This document shows, in pieces, positions 1 to 10,482 of a stretch of DNA of 64,000 nt. The notes under the pieces are model-generated. The model was given only the letters and a program-made list of their open reading frames with translations, did not search any database and was not told the origin of the DNA. Source of the stretch: Cryptomeria japonica (lineage: Eukaryota; Streptophyta; Pinopsida; Cupressales; Cupressaceae); NCBI RefSeq assembly GCF_030272615.1, contig NC_081409.1:473736573-473800572 (forward strand). Direction: 5' to 3'. The translations under genes and the position numbers were made by a program. Within the stretch, counting starts at the first letter, position 1. Each line of letters starts with the position of its first letter.

Positions 1-2
1 AG

Positions 3-2446
3 GCAAGTAACACCCAAAACATAGATGATGCAAATAACGAAGATGTGAACAAAGAAAGTCATGAAGAGACAAGAAAAGAAAGGGATGACACAAGAAAAGA
101 GTGTAGTGATAAAAGAACTTACGAGGAAATAAAGAGAAATTATTTGGATAATTCGTTGTTAAACCTTAATCAACAAATGCAAACTCTACAACAACAGATG
201 CAAGATATGCAAAATGGAACAAGCTCCAAGAAGTATTCATTGGAAGATATATGCCCATATCCTTTCGATAAAAATTTAAAAATGGTACCATTTCCACAAC
301 ATTGCGAGATCCCTAAATATGACAAATACGATGGAAAATCTGATCCTCAGAATCACATTAGGGAGTTTTGTACTATGAGTGTGGAATTTGCCCACGATGA
401 AACTTACCTGATGCATCTTTTTCCTAGGAGTTTAAATGGACAATCAATGGAGTGGTTTTCAAGATTACCATCTGGAATCAAATCTTTTGAAGAACTCGTT
501 AATAGATTTATTTCACAATAGTCCTACAATATAAGGAATGAAATAACAATGTTGTATTTATGCAATGTTAAATAGAAGAATGGTGAATCTTTTATGATCT
601 TCTTACAAGAATGGAAATGCATTTTTAATAGGTATCCAAGAGATGTGCCTGATCAAGAAAAAATGGGCATATTCATTGATAATCTTATCAGTGAAATGAG
701 TTATCGACTAAGAATGCAATGTCCTCCCTCCTTTGCCAAGATGATTGAGAATGGTCTAAAAATAGAGAAGACGATGGTAAAGAAAGGAGAGCTAAAACTT
801 TACAATAATTCCTACAACAACAACAATGACAAACCCAAGTTTTGGTCAAAGAATAGGAATGTCAGCAATGGAGAAAATGATGATAATAGTGCTACAAAAC
901 AACAACAACCAATTTTTAATCTATCAAGTCAAATCCCAAGCAATAACAATCAAGAAAACAATAAGACCAAGTCCTTCTTCTCCAATCCTCGGAGAAAATT
1001 CCAAAACATTGGAGAACCATTGGAATTAGCTTTAGAAACTGTTCTTGCCAATAAATTGATTGTTTTGCCAGAAGCAAGAAGTTATGAACCACCAATCAAG
1101 CCAAATAGGTGGAATGACAATAAATTTTGCAATTACCATCGGAATAAAGGACACCAAACAAATGATTGTCAAAGATTGAAACACCTTATCCAAGATTTAA
1201 TCGATAATGGAACTATCATAGTGGATAGCCACAAGACAAATGAATCACACCTAGCTTTCAAAACTCCACTTCTAAATTATGACAAAGGTGAACCATCCCA
1301 ATTAAAAGATGACAAAGGAAAAGCCAAAGTGAATTACACTTATACATATGATGATGTGGTAAATGTTATCATTGTTAAAGATAATCCATCTTCAAAGCCA
1401 ATCAATGTTATTACGAGAAGCAAAGCAAAGATTACCTTTCCAGGTATAACAAAAGACCCAACATCCACTTCACAATAATACAATTTAGTAGAGCAATTAC
1501 AAAGAATGCCCGCTTAAATATCAATTCTGGAACTTCTCAAGGTTTCACCTATGCATAAGGAAATTTTGGAAAAAGCTTTAGTGGAAACAACAATTTCAAA
1601 AGACTTGGATATAGATCAGTTCCAAAACATGGTGGGACACCTTATAGCCCCTCATTGCTTATCATTTTTTGAAAATGATGATGCATCCTTACAACATCCT
1701 CACAATGCTCCTTTACATGTTGAAGTCACCATTAATAAAACACGTGTCAAAAGCGTACTCATAGATGGTGGAGCCATCTTAAACATTTGTGCATTGAGTT
1801 TGATAAAAGCTTTGGGATATTCAGAAAATGCAGTGGATCCAAAAAGAAAATAACCATTAAGGCTTATGATGAAGCAGAACGTTCTTCTAAAGGAACTATG
1901 GTGTTACCAATCAAAATAGGACCTGTGGAAAGGAATACATTATGTCAGGTTTTAGATTTGAACCTCTCTTATAACATTCTTTTGGGAAGGCCATGGATTC
2001 ACAATATGCAAGCAGTTCCTTCTACATATCATCAATGTGTAAAATTTCCTCATGAAGGACAAGAGATCACTATAATTGCATATTCTAGTCAATATTGCAA
2101 TAATTTGAAGCCAACACAAGATACAAGAGTTCCACATAACAGAGAATCAATATATCCTACCAAAAAAATTCAAGAAAAGTTATGGGAAACCTTTGAGAAA
2201 AATATCAAATTAAATGATGAAGGAATGGGAAAATATTCTTTGCATAATTTTCCACTTTCCCCTAAGTCATATGGAAAGCCTACAAATATCCAATCAAAGA
2301 CCTCAGAGAAATCAAAAGATATGTTTAATGGAACATTTGTTAGAGCTGGAACTCTTGATGAAGAAACTGAAGACAAAGACATTCTTGGTTGGTTGTACAA
2401 GGATGAAAATGAAACGCAACAGCTGCAGAAGTTAATATTCCCATAA
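3..2446 (+). pseudogene. Tat gag and aspartic protease, decayed
   Basis: One frame is open from base 3 at the window edge and can be followed to 1853. It is broken by TAG at 519 and 573 and TAA at 1476 and 1515, all at positions that read as glutamine in this family. A frameshift near 1853 moves the protease into another frame that ends at 2446. The retrotransposon gag core (PQNHIREFCTMSVEF, then SMEWFSRLPSGI) lies at about 340-520. A zinc-knuckle-like motif C-x2-H-x4-GH-x4-DC is at about 1125-1170. The protease active site reads LIDGGA, the form usual in Tat elements instead of DSG or DTG, and is followed by YNILLGRPWIH at about 1968-2000. Gag forms the particle and protease cuts the polyprotein. 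The true start is outside the window. Confidence 0.8.
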
Positions 2447-3222
2447 AACAATATGGAAAAGGTTAAGAAATCATGCAAAAAATAGGATATGAAGGAAAAG
2501 GACCAATTGGTAAACGACATCAAGGTATTTGAGAACCAATTTGTCCCCACTCAGAATCTAAAGAAGATAAGTCAAGACTTGGATATCTAAAGTCAGATCA
2601 AAAGCACCATAATTATCAAAAATCAAAGTGGAGAAAGAAATCAGTCTCTAAAGAAGAAAATTGGCAAGAAAAACTACATCAAGCAGCAGAAATAGTATCT
2701 AATGAACAAAAGAAACAATAAGAACATGAGAAGCGAGAAGAAGAGATTACCATCAAAGGAAAAGAAGAATCTTATCAACAAGTTCAAGAAATACAAGCAA
2801 ATGCCAAATCTGAACAAGATATTCCTGAAGCAGTGAAAATAGAGATGGTAGAAATCACGGAACTTTTTGCACCATGTAACATCCATGTATGGTATAGTGG
2901 GGTAGTCCTAGACCATGGTTCAAAGATAGATTCAAATGACTATGAATGGGGTCCAAATGTCTTATCTAGTACATCAAGTAAAGAAAACAATGAAGAACAA
3001 ACAACTATTACAGAGGAAGACTTATCTATTACAAAACAAAAGATGGAGTTAGAAAGAAGACGAGAAGAACTCAAAATTCAGAGAAAAGAGGCATATACAA
3101 AACAACAAAGGAAAGGGAATGACAAAGACAAAGAAGTAACACCACAAGAAGTACAAAAAGAGATAGATTGAGTACAATAAGGAATAGGATGTGGCAGAAC
3201 CATAGAAGAATTAAGAAATAGT
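2447..3222 (+). pseudogene. Tat gag-pol linker, first part, with G-patch-like motif
   Basis: Between the protease and RT of Tat elements lies a poorly conserved linker. Here it is broken by frameshifts and stops. At about 2478-2535 the reading GYEGKGPIGKRHQGI followed by a stop and EPI resembles a G-patch (glycine-rich RNA-binding) motif. The next 550 bases encode a lysine- and glutamate-rich, probably coiled-coil stretch (open 2833-3171). The linker is interrupted at 3227 by Copia-A and continues at 9187. The G-patch call rests only on glycine spacing and is moderately sure. Confidence 0.55.
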
Positions 3223-3227
3223 CAAGT

Positions 3228-3930
3228 TGTAAATGTTATTGCAATTTCCAATTTAATGGACAAGTTATATGGTAGATAGTGTATTTGCGTTTTGGTATTA
3301 TTTCTATGACAATAATATTATCTTATTTCTTTTCTGCAGGTCTGAGGAATGAACATGTATCAATTTCAATGTCATTCCTTTTCTTTTGAATGATGTGTAT
3401 ATATTAAGGCAGCCACGATCAAGTGGCACCTTGATTGGACATGTTTTTTAGACATGTCCAACCAAGGTGTCACTTGGTCGTGACTGTCCACTGATTCACT
3501 TTAGTGTTTATGATAACAGTTTGGTATCATTTGCATATGTTAATAGTTCGATATAAACACACCCGATGATGAATCGGTGTCAAGGCATATTATGATATAA
3601 GCACACCCGATAATGAATCGGTGTCAAAGCAGATTATGTTATAATCACACCCGATAATGAATCGGTGTTAAATTAAACAATAACAATAACTAATAGCATT
3701 ATATGCTATCGGGCTATCAGCCCAATAGCATTTAGATCGACGCGTAACATAGTTAAGCAGGTCATCAATCTAATCCATATCCATTATCAATATCATAATC
3801 AAAATCAAGGTTACAGTCTGATAAACATATTTAGTTTAGATAATTTAATAGCATAGATGAATAAATCAAAACAGAGGAGATTAATGAGATAGGAAAATCT
3901 TATCTTGCAGAAGCTACTAATGCATTAACA
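3228..3930 (-). repeat. Copia-A 3' LTR (left end on the + strand)
   Basis: This 703-bp LTR matches 8511-9181 almost base for base. It has 32 extra bases near 3697-3728, between direct repeats of AATAGCATT, that the other copy lacks. Inside are three imperfect tandem units of about 44 bp with the core CACACCCGAT-AATGAATCGGTGT (3555-3675). There is also a long inverted repeat at 3410-3486. Confidence 0.95.
3410..3486. repeat. Long inverted repeat (hairpin) inside the Copia-A LTR
   Basis: Two arms of about 33-35 bases are separated by about 7 bases. The left arm begins CAGCCACGATCAAGTGGC and the right arm ends GTCACTTGGTCGTGACTG. The few mismatches (T/C, G/A, A/G) would still pair as G-U in RNA of one strand. 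The copy in the other LTR (about 8692-8768) keeps the hairpin. Confidence 0.8.
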
Positions 3931-3942
3931 CTCCCTCTTAGC
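3931..3942 (-). other. Copia-A polypurine tract
   Basis: Read on the - strand the bases are GCTAAGAGGGAG, purine rich and directly next to the 3' LTR start. This is the expected primer for plus-strand DNA synthesis. Confidence 0.8.
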
Positions 3943-4477
3943 TTTGGAAGATAGTAACCTGCATCACATTTCTTTTCCATAATGTCAGTCTCCAAGAATA
4001 TATATCATCTATACATATGATATGAAGTACCATCAGGGCATAAGATACAAATATAAAACATCACTCTAAGCATGTGACATAGAGTATCACCTAACCATGT
4101 GATATAAAAGATTCATCATTTTATTATGACAAGATATCACTTGTACACATGATATCAGTATTGCCTAAACATGCAATACTAAGGATAAACATATGAGGAT
4201 GGTTAAATTCTCATCTTATCCAGGTTGTGATATGTGCACAAGCATTTTATACAAATATTTTATCACAACACCATCATGGCACATCCATGACATACCAGAG
4301 ATCCAACATGATAACTGGTTTGAGAATCATAAGATCGTCACCTTATGATGTCTGCATACAAGTGTTCATAATCTGAGAGCTCATCACCTCTTAGATATGA
4401 ACACAAGGGGTAAAACCCAGAATGTCTCAACATGACAAAAGAAGTTTACATTTTCAACATCTTATTTACAAAGCAGA

Positions 4478-7400
4478 TTACCTTTCTATCATACCTAAAC
4501 CCTTTTTGAAGTGATCAACCTTCACTCTGGAAAGTGGTTTGGTCAGGATATCTGCAATTTGATCTCTCGTACTAACATATTCTAATTTGATCATATTTTT
4601 GTCTACCACGTCTCGTACATAATGGTATGGGACCTCAATATGTTTGGATCTATCATGGAACACTGGATTCACTGAAAGTTTTATGCAGCTTTGATTATCG
4701 CAATGGATGATAGTAGGTTTCATCGGATTACCAAGCAATCCCATAAGTAACTTTCTAAGCCACACCGCTTCTCGAGCAGCCATGGAGGCTGCAATGTATT
4801 TGGCCTCGGTGGAACTTTGCACTACAAAAAACTGCTTTCTGCTGATCCAGGATATCATGGTTGATCCGAAACTGAAGCAACACCCAGAGGTGCTTTTCCG
4901 ATCAGTCACACTTCCAGCCCAATCTGAATATGTGACTCCGTGTAGATTAAGATCAACTTTCTCATACTTGAGACCAAGATTTAAGGTGCCTTGTAAATAT
5001 CTCATAATGTGTTTTACTGCGACCAGGTGTATCTCCTTTGGCTCACACATAAACTGACTCAAAGCATTTACTGCATAGCAGATATCTGGTCTTGTATTTA
5101 CCAGATACATAAGAGACCCAATTATTTGCCTGTATAGAGTGGGGTCAGTAGAAGGTGATTCTGTTGTTGCTTCTTTAAGTTTATGAAGATTGGTTTCCAT
5201 TGGAGCGGTCATGGGTCTGTAGTTTAGCACTCCAAATCTCTTCAGGATGTCCAATGTATACTTGCCTTGGTTTAGATCAATGTTATCAAAATTCTGCCAT
5301 ACTTCCAACCCTAGGAAATAACGAAGGAATCCCAAGTCCTTCATATCAAATTCTTTGGATAGCTCTTTCTTGCATTGATCTATGAGGTGATCTTCTCCTG
5401 TGATTAATAAGTCATCAACATATAAAATCATTATATGCATATCACCTTTATTCTATTTGTAGTAGAGATTAGGATCTACATCATTTTTAGAGAACCCTAG
5501 TTTTGATAGATATGTGTCAATTCTTTCATACCAGGCCCTGGGAGCCTGTTTGAGCCTATATAGAGCTTTCTTGAGTCTCCACACATGAGACTATGTATAA
5601 TGGATCTCAAACCCTTCAGATTGCTCTAGGTATACTTCTTCAGATATCTCTCCATTAAGAAAAGTTGTCTTTACATCCATTTGATGTACCTTCCATCCCT
5701 TTGCTACTGCAATGGCTAGTACAGTCCTTACTAAGGTATATCTGGCTACAGGAGCAAATGTTTCTTCATAGTCTATTCCTTCCTTTTGATAAAATCCTCT
5801 GGCTACAAATCTTGCCTTATATTTTTCAATGTTGCCATCTGTTGCATGTTTGATCTTAAAAAGCCATTTAGAAGAAACAACATATTTCTTAGTTGGCCTA
5901 GGAACAATTTCCCATACATCATTTTTCATTATGGATTGATACTCTTCAGACATAGCATCCTTCCATACTTGATGTTTAAGGGCATCTGTTACATTGTCAG
6001 GTTCGTTTTTAAATAGATCATTCATAAGAGCAACATAGCTAGTAAATTTATTAGGTCTTTTGCTTTCTCTGAAGGTTCCAGAAGGAGCAGCAAACCTCTG
6101 AGCTTCTTCTACTATTTTGGTGGCCCATAGTGGTCTTTTCTTGAGATTTCTAGGTGAGTGTTCATTTTCAGTTTCAGTTTCATCTAGATTCTCCCTCTGA
6201 AACTCAGGGGTAGGATTTTCATCTAAGTTAGAGGTAGGGACATAGATTTCGGGTTCTATGAAGTTCTGAGCTCTTTTGAAAGCTAGGTCCTCCTCAAAGA
6301 TTACATCCCTACTTAGTTCAATATTTCTTTGACCAGGTACATAGATTCTGTAGGCTTTGAAGGTTTCACTATATCCTACAAGCAATCCTATTTTTCCAGA
6401 AGGCTCTAGTTTTAGTCTCTTTTCTTTAGGTATATGGATATAGACAGGACATCCAAATATCCTAAGGTGGCTAATATCTGGCTTAATTTTAGTGAATACA
6501 TCCTCAGGAGTTTTGTCCTCAAGATGGGAGTGAGGGCATATGTTCTGTATATATACAGCGGTGTTGGATGCTTCTGCCCAAAGATTTGTGTTAAGGTTTT
6601 GATCTAGGATCATGGCCTTGATAGCTTCAACTATAGTCCTATTTTTCCTTTTCACTACCCCATTTTGTTGGGGGTTATAAGGTATAGTGAGCTCCCTCTT
6701 AATCCCATTATCTCTACAAAATTCTTTAAACGAATCTGATGTGTATTCTCCCCCATTGTCGGTTCTTAGGGTTTTAACTTTGTTTCCTGAGTGGTTTTCA
6801 GTTAGTGATTTAAATTCTTTAAACCTAGAGAGGATCTCTTCTGATTCTTTACTTTTCAGAAAGTAGATCCAAGTCTTCCTAGAGTAGTCATCAACAAATA
6901 TTACATAATACAAGAATCCCCCTAGAGAGGATACGAACATAGGTCCGCATACATCAGAATGAACTAATTCTAAAATTTTACTAGTTTTCCTATTACTATT
7001 TTGGAATGCACCTTTGGTATTTTTACCTAGGGCACATCCTTTGCATGCCCCTGAATGATCTTGCTTTAACTTGGGTAGACCTGTGACAAGGTTTCCCATT
7101 GAAGATAAAGCCCTAAAATTCAGATGGCCTAATCTTCTATGCCAAACTTCATTTGCATTAGTGGCTTCATGGATTAGGGCTAGGTTGGGTTTCATGCACA
7201 GCTCATACAAATAGCCCCGTCTCTGTCCAATGGTCTTTGCCTTCTTGATGGAGAAGTTCCTTGGCCAAGCCAATACTCTGTTGTCCATGAATGTCACTTT
7301 GTATCCGTTATCTTCCAGTGCCGATATAGAGACTAGATTTCTTTTGATGTCGAGGACATATAGTACTCCTTCGAGCCGCAAGGATATGCCTGTCTTCAAT

Positions 7401-7570
7401 TTGATGGTGCAGGTTCCTATTCCTCTGACTCGATGTGTGGAGTCATCTCCGATGGTTACATCCTCATCACTCTCCTCTGTCATGGAATCAAGTACTTCTC
7501 TAAACCCAATGATGTGCCTGGATGAACCACTATCAATCACCCATGAGTTGATTTTGTTAGAAGCTTGGCT
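4478..7570 (-). pseudogene. Copia-A pol: protease, integrase, reverse transcriptase, RNase H
   Basis: Going right to left the frame gives a protease site (IDSGSSRHI, about 7537), a pre-integrase motif (HRRLGHLNF), and an integrase core with HSDVCGP, TDNGGEY and NPQQNGVVKRKNRT (the usual E of QNGVxERxNR is K here). The RT follows with ARFVARGF, HQMDVKTTFLNGE and YVDDLLITG (about 5420). RNase H reads SDWAGSVTDRKSTSG, then SSTEAKY and ADILTKPL to the stop at 4478. Two in-frame stops (TAG near 5592, TAA near 5443) break the RT. A frameshift near 7575-7585 separates pol from gag, which in plant Copia elements are normally one ORF. The loss of the integrase glutamate plus the stops argue against activity. 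Confidence 0.9.
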
Positions 7571-8418
7571 TGTGAGTGCTGAGTAAATACATATTTCCCG
7601 GAGTCATCTTCCCCTTTAGTCTTTCCTACTTTGGCAAATGTAGCATGTTTATTGGTTCTTTCCAGGCACTTTGCAACATAGTGTCTGAACTGATCACATC
7701 TATAACATTGAATGTGAGATAAGTCCTTCTTTGAAGTATTCTTGCCTTGATGACCTTTTCTCTTTATAAACTGCCTTTTCTTGTTTTGCTTGGTGGAGTT
7801 AGTGTTTAGGACTTGTAGGTCTTCATCTATATTCTTATGTTTCATTCCCATCTTGTTCAATCTTGATTCTTCTTGGAGACAATCATCCCTTAATCTTTCA
7901 AACTTAGAATATTTGGACCTTACACTGATGCCTTGGACAAATGTACTCCATCCACTAGGCAACCCATCGAGAGCAATGAGTGTTAACTCTTTGCTTTGGA
8001 TCTTGTAGTCCAGAGTTGCTAGTTCATCTTTTAGAACTGATATCCGCATAAAGTAGGCATTGATTGTCTCCCCCTTATTCATGGTGATATGATTTATTTC
8101 TCATTTTAATGCTAGAGTTTGACTTGCATTTGATATCTCAAATGTGCTTTTAAGTGCTTTGAACATTTTATAGGTTGTTTATTGTTTTCTTATGATGGGC
8201 ATTATGTTGTTTCTCACCCCATCAACTATTATTTTTATTGCCTTTTAATTTCCCTCAATCCATGTTGTTTTGTCAGGTTCATTTTCGGGTTGATCATTTT
8301 TAGTTTAAACAAACGAATCCACTTTGTTCTCCTTTAAGATCATTTGAATTCTGAATTTCCAGGCTGAAAAATCATTGCCACCTCCGAGTTTGTCTTTGAA
8401 TCTGATAGCGTTGGCCAT
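7537..8418 (-). pseudogene. Copia-A gag, decayed
   Basis: The ATG at 8418 starts a Copia gag (MANAIRFKDKL, then WKFRIQM) and the frame runs to 7537. Four stops (three TAA, one TGA) fall in the first 112 codons; the last 181 codons are open. The later part has the conserved FMRISVLKDELAT and GLPSGWSTFVQGI. The zinc knuckle CYRCDQFRHYVAKC keeps the cysteine-histidine ligands but has FR where the usual motif has a glycine before the histidine. It resembles the gag of the TR-GAG element at 60885-61652. Confidence 0.85.
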
Positions 8419-8498
8419 TGGAGAAATGTGATGTAGTATATAAACTTGTTCTTAAATTTGTTTCACAAAATTGAATAGCCTCAAGTTCGATCAACTTC

Positions 8499-8510
8499 GC
8501 TCTGATACCA
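8499..8510 (-). other. Copia-A primer binding site (initiator methionine tRNA)
   Basis: On the - strand the 12 bases are TGGTATCAGAGC, the complement of the 3' end of plant initiator tRNA-Met. They directly abut the LTR end at 8511. This site shows the direction of the element. Confidence 0.95.
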
Positions 8511-9181
8511 TGTAAATGTTATTGCAATTTCCAATTTAATGGACAAGTTATATGGTAGATAGTGTATTTGCATTTTGGTATTATTTCTATGACAATAATA
8601 TTATCTTATTTCTTTTCTGCAGGTCTGAGGAATGAACATGTGTCGATTTCAATGTCATTCCTTTTCTTTTGAATGATGTATATATATCAAGGCAGCCACG
8701 ATCAAGTGGCACCTTGATTGGACATGTCTTTTAGACATGTCCGACCAAGGTGTCACTTGGTCGTGACTGTCCACCGATCCACTTCGGTGTTTATGATAAC
8801 AGTTTGGTATCATTTGCATATGTTAATAGTTCGATATAAACACACCCGATGATGAATCGATGTCAAGGCATATTATGATATAAGCACACCCGATAATGAA
8901 TCGGTGTCAAAGCAGATTATGTTATAATCACACCCGATAATGAATCGGTGTTAAATTAAACAATAACAATAACTAATAGCATTTAGATCGACGCTTAACA
9001 TAGTTAAGCAGGTCGTCGATCTAATCCATATCCATTATCAATATCATAATCAAAATCAAGGTTACAGTCTGATAAACATATTCAGTTTAGATAATCTAAT
9101 AGCATAGACGAATAAATCAAAACAGAGGAGATTAATGAGATAGGAAAATCGTATCTTGCAGAAGCTACTAATGCATTAACA
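8511..9181 (-). repeat. Copia-A 5' LTR (right end on the + strand)
   Basis: This 671-bp partner of 3228-3930 starts TGTAAATG and ends ATTAACA on the + strand. It is followed directly by the CAAGT duplication. It retains the hairpin and the three 44-bp units but lacks the 32-bp segment found in the other LTR. Confidence 0.95.
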
Positions 9182-9186
9182 CAAGT

Positions 9187-9909
9187 AGGATTGACTATTA
9201 GTCCAGAAGAAGTTGAGTTTGAAAGGAGACAAAATCTAGCAAAAGAATCCTCTTTATCATGTACACAAGTATGTCAACTCCAAAATACAAATGAAGTCAT
9301 TGAAAATAATCAAGAAGGAATTTGTAGTATTAAAGACGTATGTGTTGATATAATCCATTCATTTAAGGGACAAACGTCAATTGAAGAAACACTTGTGTGT
9401 GAGTTACAAAATACTAATAATGACTTTGTTAGAACTAATTGGAAGACACTTGGGAGAGACAATTCTCAAAATCATTCGATCTATGACATTACTTGCTCTA
9501 TGCCAAATTATGATCATTATGTCATGAACTTTGAAACACATAACGATGACAATGATTACGACTTACCCCTTCTTCATCCTAAACTAATTGATTGGAATAA
9601 TTAGAAAACCCTGAATCAGATGTCTTTTCCAATGATCATGACTTAGTTGTGTATCTTAATGTTATCGAACCCATAACACCTAAGATATCTTCCATTGCAG
9701 AATCATGTAACGTTTCTCGTAGTCAAGAGAATGCCAAACTTTCCAGTCGCAAAATTGAAAAAAAAAAAGGAAAGAGACCTGCTGTTGAAAACCATTTAAT
9801 GGAAACACTAGATCAATCAAAAGGGAAAATAAAGGACGTATCTGACGGTGAAAACCTCTTTGAGGTGCCAGAAGATGGAAAGTTTGACATTATTCCTGCA
9901 TATTTTTAA
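9187..9909 (+). pseudogene. Tat gag-pol linker, second part
   Basis: The Tat frame resumes after the CAAGT duplication with GLTISPEEVEFERRQNL and runs open from 9191 to 9604. It breaks at a TAG and shifts frame. The stretch 9649-9909 ends with EDGKFDIIPAYF and TAA. The region is acidic and low in conserved motifs, as usual for this linker, and leads in the same frame into the RT (10024 onwards). Confidence 0.65.
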
Positions 9910-10482
9910 GAAAGATCTGCTATCCTAATAGAACCAACAGAAGCAGTAAACATTGGTACATCAAAGGACCCTAAAATACTTCATTATGTTGCCTCATTAT
10001 CAAATGAAGAGAGGAAATAATACATGGAATTCTTTAAACAAAGGAAAATAAATTTTGCTTGGTCCTATGCATACATGCCAGCACTTAATCCAGATATTAT
10101 CATGCATCATCTTAATGTGGATTTAAAAGCAAAACCAGTTAAGAAAAAGCTAAGAAAGATGCATCCACACATTGCTCTTCTTGTAAAAACCAAGCTGAAG
10201 AAACTATTAGATGTGGGTTTTATAAGACCTGTTGCTTATCCAGAATGGGTTTCAAGTATTGTACCAGTGTCAAAACTAGATAAAAGCATAAGAGTCTCTA
10301 CAGATTTTAGAGATCTAAATAAAGCATGCCCCAAAGATGATTTCCCGCTACCAAACATTCATATAATTGTGGACTTATCAGCAGGACATGAGATGTTTTC
10401 ATTAATGGATGGCTTTCTGGGATATAATCAAATAAGAATTGCACCTGAAGATCAAGAAAAGATAGCTTTCACCTATGCATGG
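9910..10482 (+). pseudogene. Tat reverse transcriptase, N-terminal half
   Basis: The frame contains the RT entry motifs EFFKQRKINFAWSYAYMP, then KLLDVGFIRPVAYPEWVSS, DFRDLNKACPKDDFPLP and FSLMDGFLGYNQIRIAPEDQ. A TAA at 10018 lies just before the open part. The frame is cut at FTYAW (10482) by the Tekay-like element and resumes at 30371 with GTYCWNVMLFGLKNA. The finger and palm motifs are intact; the YVDD active site is in the distal half. Confidence 0.88.

Larger units (their letters stand above)
3228..9181 (-). mobile_element. Copia-A: Ty1/Copia LTR retrotransposon, complete in structure, coding on the minus strand
   Basis: Two LTRs (703 and 671 bp) flank an internal region with gag, protease, integrase, RT and RNase H in Copia order on the - strand. 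The 5-bp target duplication CAAGT is at 3223-3227 and 9182-9186. The termini are TG...CA. The primer binding site lies directly inside the right LTR and the polypurine tract directly inside the left LTR, as expected for a - strand element. I count roughly 19 substitutions over 671 aligned LTR bases (about 2.8%), plus one 32-bp indel, so the insertion is moderately old. It interrupts the linker of the Tat element. Stops and a frameshift mean it is no longer autonomous. Confidence 0.95.

Noticed and set aside
8499-8510. tRNA-like TGGTATCAGAGC motifs (also 15049, 21759, 60802)
   Set aside because: They are primer binding sites complementary to initiator tRNA-Met, not tRNA genes; no cloverleaf surrounds them.
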